Assembly (NCBI GenBank): GCA_002422205.1
Contig: DITS01000045.1
Location: 1-30,814 of the forward strand
Length of the DNA: 30,814 bases
Reading direction: 5' to 3'
Source of the DNA: Alphaproteobacteria bacterium UBA6178
GTDB taxonomy: Bacteria > Pseudomonadota > Alphaproteobacteria > Rickettsiales > UBA3002
The notes under the pieces are model-generated. The model was not told the origin of the DNA. It made no database searches and saw nothing but the letters and a program-made list of their open reading frames with translations. This document shows positions 28,373-30,814 of this stretch, one piece after another; within the stretch, counting starts at the first letter, position 1, and every line of letters starts with the position of its first letter. A program made the position numbers and the translations under genes.

Positions 28373-30814
28373 TCAGTTAAAATAATCCTGTAAGGGGCGG
28401 ACGGTGAGGCCGGTGTCGGACTCGTGGATGGCTTGGAGGGCTTTGGCTAGGGCGCGGGCACCCGATAGGGTGGTGGTGTAGGGGATTTTGCCTAGCAGCG
28501 CGGTGCGGCGGATGGAGAAACTATCGGCAATCGCGACGGCACCTTCGGTGGTGTTCATCACCAATGCGATTTCGCCATCTTTCATTTTATCGACGATATG
28601 GGGGCGGCCTTCGCGCACTTTATTGACGATGCCAACGGTGGCGCCATGCTCTTGCAGATAGGAGGCGGTGCCGCGCGTAGCGATGACGTGATAGCCGGAT
28701 TTTTGCAACATTTTGACCACCGGAATAATGGATTCCTTATCCGAATCCTTGACCGAGATGAAGACGGTGCCCGATTCGGGCAGGGTGCTGCCTGCGGCGA
28801 GCTGGGCTTTGGCGTAGGCGAGTGAAAAATCGCGATCCAGCCCCATGGCTTCGCCGGTGGATTTCATCTCAGGCCCTAATATGACATCGACGCCGGGGAA
28901 ACGGGCGAAGGGGAAGACCGCTTCCTTGACGGCGACATGGCCGAGGGAGCCATCGGTGAGGCTGTTTTGCGGCGGGAGTTTGAAATCATCAAGCGTTTCG
29001 CCCGCCATCAGCCGTGAGGCGATTTTGGCGATGGGAATGCCGGTGGCTTTGGCGACAAAGGGTACGGTGCGGCTGGCGCGGGGATTGACTTCGATGATAT
29101 AGATTTCACCATCTTTGACGGCGAATTGCACATTCATCAGCCCGTTGACTTTGAGCGCTTTGGCAAGTGCGATGGTTTGGGTGCGGATTTCGTCGATGAT
29201 TTCGGTGGCGAGCGAATAAGGGGGCAGTGAGCATGCCGAATCACCCGAATGGATGCCTGCTTCTTCGATATGTTCCATGATGCCGGCGACATAGACTTTG
29301 TTTCCGTCGCACAGCGCATCGACATCGAGCTCAATCGCGTCGCGCAAATAACTGTCGATCAGGATGGGACCTTCGCCAAACATGGCGATGATTTCGCCGA
29401 CATATTGGCGCAGGGATTCGGCGTCATGGATGATGGCCATCGCGCGGCCACCGAGCACATAAGAGGGGCGGATGACGATGGGGTAGCCGATCATTTCCGC
29501 CTGTTCGATCACTTGCTCGCGCGAGTGGCAGATATGGTTGGCGGGTTGTTTCAGATTCAGCGAGAAGAGCAGGCGCTGGAAACGCTCGCGGTCTTCGGCG
29601 AGGTCGATGGAGTCGGGCGAGGTGCCGATGATGGGGATGCCCGCCTCGGAGAGTGCTTTGGCGAGGCGCAAGGGAGTTTGGCCGCCAAATTGCACCACGA
29701 CGCCCAGCACATAGCCATTTTGCTGTTCGCGGCGGATGATTTCGATCACATCTTCGGCGATGAGCGGCTCGAAATAGAGGCGGTCTGAGGTGTCGTAATC
29801 GGTGGAGACGGTTTCGGGGTTGCAGTTGATCATGATGGTTTCGTAACCCGCTTCTTTCAAAGCGTAGGCGGCGTGGACGCAGCAATAATCAAACTCGATC
29901 CCCTGCCCGATACGGTTGGGGCCGCCACCCAGAATGACGATTTTCTGGCGGTCGGTCGGTTTGGATTCGCATTCGGGCTGGTGGATGCCGTCGCCTTCAT
30001 AGCAGCTATACATATAGGGTGTTAACGCCTCGAATTCGGCGGCGCAGGTGTCGACGCGCTTGAAGACGGGGCGTATGTCGAGATTGAGGCGCAGGGCGCT
30101 GATGGCGTCTTCCTGCAGGCCGGATAATTGCGCGAGGCGTTTGTCGGAAAAGCCCATTTTTTTGAGACGCAGCAGCCCGATTTTATCACCGGGAATGCCG
30201 TTGGTTTTGATGGCGCTTTCTGCATCGATAATGCATTGTAGCTGCTCAACAAACCAAGCGTCGTAATGGGTGATTTCGACGACTTCTTCTTCGCTCATGC
30301 CGAGGCGCAGGGCCTGGGCCATGCGTAGCAGGCGGTCGGCGGCAGGAACCGATAAGGCCGCACGCACCGCGTCCATATCGGGCGCGTCGGGGTTATAGCC
30401 GTCGATATCGACTTCGTTGAGGCCGGTGAGGCCCGTTTCAAGCGAGCGCAGGGCTTTTTGCAATGACTCGGCAAAGCAGCGGCCAATGGCCATGGCCTCG
30501 CCCACTGATTTCATCGAAGTGGTGAGCAGCGCGTCGGTGCCGGGGAATTTTTCGAAGGTGAAGCGTGGGATTTTGGTGACGACATAATCAATCGTCGGCT
30601 CGAAGCTGGCGGGCGTGGCTTTGGTGACGTCGTTGAGGATTTCGTCGAGCGTGTAGCCCACGGCCAGTTTGGCGGCGACTTTGGCGATGGGGAAGCCGGT
30701 GGCTTTGGAAGCCAGCGCGGAGCTGCGCGAAACGCGCGGGTTCATTTCGATCACCACCATGCGACCATCGGCGGGATTGACGGCGAATTGCACGTTGGAG
30801 CCGCCGGTATCGAC
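28373..30814 (-). CDS. carB: Carbamoyl-phosphate synthase large subunit (5' end outside window)
   Basis: About 813 C-terminal residues are visible of roughly 1,080-1,100. The reading frame runs open to the window edge, so the true start lies beyond 30814 and the first residues seen (TGGSNVQFAVNP) are internal. The enzyme makes carbamoyl phosphate for pyrimidines and arginine. Visible parts in order: the end of the first ATP-grasp half (EMNPRVSRSSALASKATGFP), the oligomerisation domain, the second ATP-grasp half beginning near ILGGGPNRIGQGIEFDY with EVNPRASRTVPFVAKATG later, and the C-terminal MGS-like allosteric domain (about the last 130 residues, TVFISVKDSDK, then TRGTASYLQEHG). No frameshift is seen. 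Confidence 0.97.
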   Translation of the reverse strand, partial: VDTGGSNVQFAVNPADGRMVVIEMNPRVSRSSALASKATGFPIAKVAAKLAVGYTLDEILNDVTKATPASFEPTIDYVVTKIPRFTFEKFPGTDALLTTSMKSVGEAMAIGRCFAESLQKALRSLETGLTGLNEVDIDGYNPDAPDMDAVRAALSVPAADRLLRMAQALRLGMSEEEVVEITHYDAWFVEQLQCIIDAESAIKTNGIPGDKIGLLRLKKMGFSDKRLAQLSGLQEDAISALRLNLDIRPVFKRVDTCAAEFEALTPYMYSCYEGDGIHQPECESKPTDRQKIVILGGGPNRIGQGIEFDYCCVHAAYALKEAGYETIMINCNPETVSTDYDTSDRLYFEPLIAEDVIEIIRREQQNGYVLGVVVQFGGQTPLRLAKALSEAGIPIIGTSPDSIDLAEDRERFQRLLFSLNLKQPANHICHSREQVIEQAEMIGYPIVIRPSYVLGGRAMAIIHDAESLRQYVGEIIAMFGEGPILIDSYLRDAIELDVDALCDGNKVYVAGIMEHIEEAGIHSGDSACSLPPYSLATEIIDEIRTQTIALAKALKVNGLMNVQFAVKDGEIYIIEVNPRASRTVPFVAKATGIPIAKIASRLMAGETLDDFKLPPQNSLTDGSLGHVAVKEAVFPFARFPGVDVILGPEMKSTGEAMGLDRDFSLAYAKAQLAAGSTLPESGTVFISVKDSDKESIIPVVKMLQKSGYHVIATRGTASYLQEHGATVGIVNKVREGRPHIVDKMKDGEIALVMNTTEGAVAIADSFSIRRTALLGKIPYTTTLSGARALAKALQAIHESDTGLTVRPLQDYFN

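Noticed and set aside
1..30814. tRNA or rRNA genes
   Set aside because: I saw no cloverleaf with a GTTCGA-type T arm and no rRNA segments on either strand.

Overview
The window looks like a piece of an alphaproteobacterial chromosome. The evidence is a YbjN-family gene next to proC, a UbiK/BMFP gene, lgt-midA-pgeF, pgsA-uvrC, the ELM1 (DUF1022) family next to greA, trxB near a LysR gene, and carB close to greA. A phasin suggests polyhydroxyalkanoate storage, and HldD suggests heptose-containing LPS. I cannot place it below class level. The + strand carries more G than C under genes of either orientation in the lines I counted, so it is probably the leading strand throughout.

Layout. 1-2.75 kb: repeats, then leftward phasin, ybjN-proC and ubiK. 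2.8-7.5 kb: rightward hldD, the overlapping lgt-midA-pgeF trio and a branched-chain aminotransferase. 7.5-12.1 kb: leftward prepilin, pgsA, uvrC and a pteridine-reductase-like SDR. 12.2-20.6 kb: rightward Kef-type antiporter, prs, rplY, pth, orphan A, then tightly packed ychF, an FKBP-like membrane-anchored protein and a class I aminotransferase. 20.7-24.1 kb: orphan B, a candidate small RNA, leftward LysR and orphan C. 24.1-27.3 kb: leftward trxB, peroxiredoxin, ELM1-like protein and greA. 27.45-28.2 kb: orphan D. 28.4 kb to the end: leftward carB, cut by the window edge.

Most identifiable genes are housekeeping. The unusual content is of three kinds. (1) Each of the four unrecognised orphan genes (16380, 20701, 22790, 27450) has direct repeats of a TTCAT/TGTCA-type heptamer at 11-bp spacing just upstream, the geometry of a PhoB (PHO) box. 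In the best case a TATAGT -10 sits 10 bp downstream, as at E. coli phoA. The products differ: a HEYEH putative metallopeptidase, an ankyrin-like protein, a protein with three HTH-like segments and a membrane protein. They may be a dispersed phosphate-starvation regulon. (2) A probable small RNA at about 21452-21609 has three stem-loops, CU-rich unpaired segments and a strong intrinsic terminator. (3) Intergenic spaces hold two families of nested-palindrome dispersed repeats and three arrays of 7- or 8-bp units, one of which appears to supply the -35 of pgsA.

Several starts (lgt, pgsA, orphan C, possibly orphan A and the SDR) lack a Shine-Dalgarno and have a -10-like hexamer 5-8 nt before the ATG, suggesting leaderless mRNAs. 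All promoter and RNA calls come from reading the sequence and are untested.
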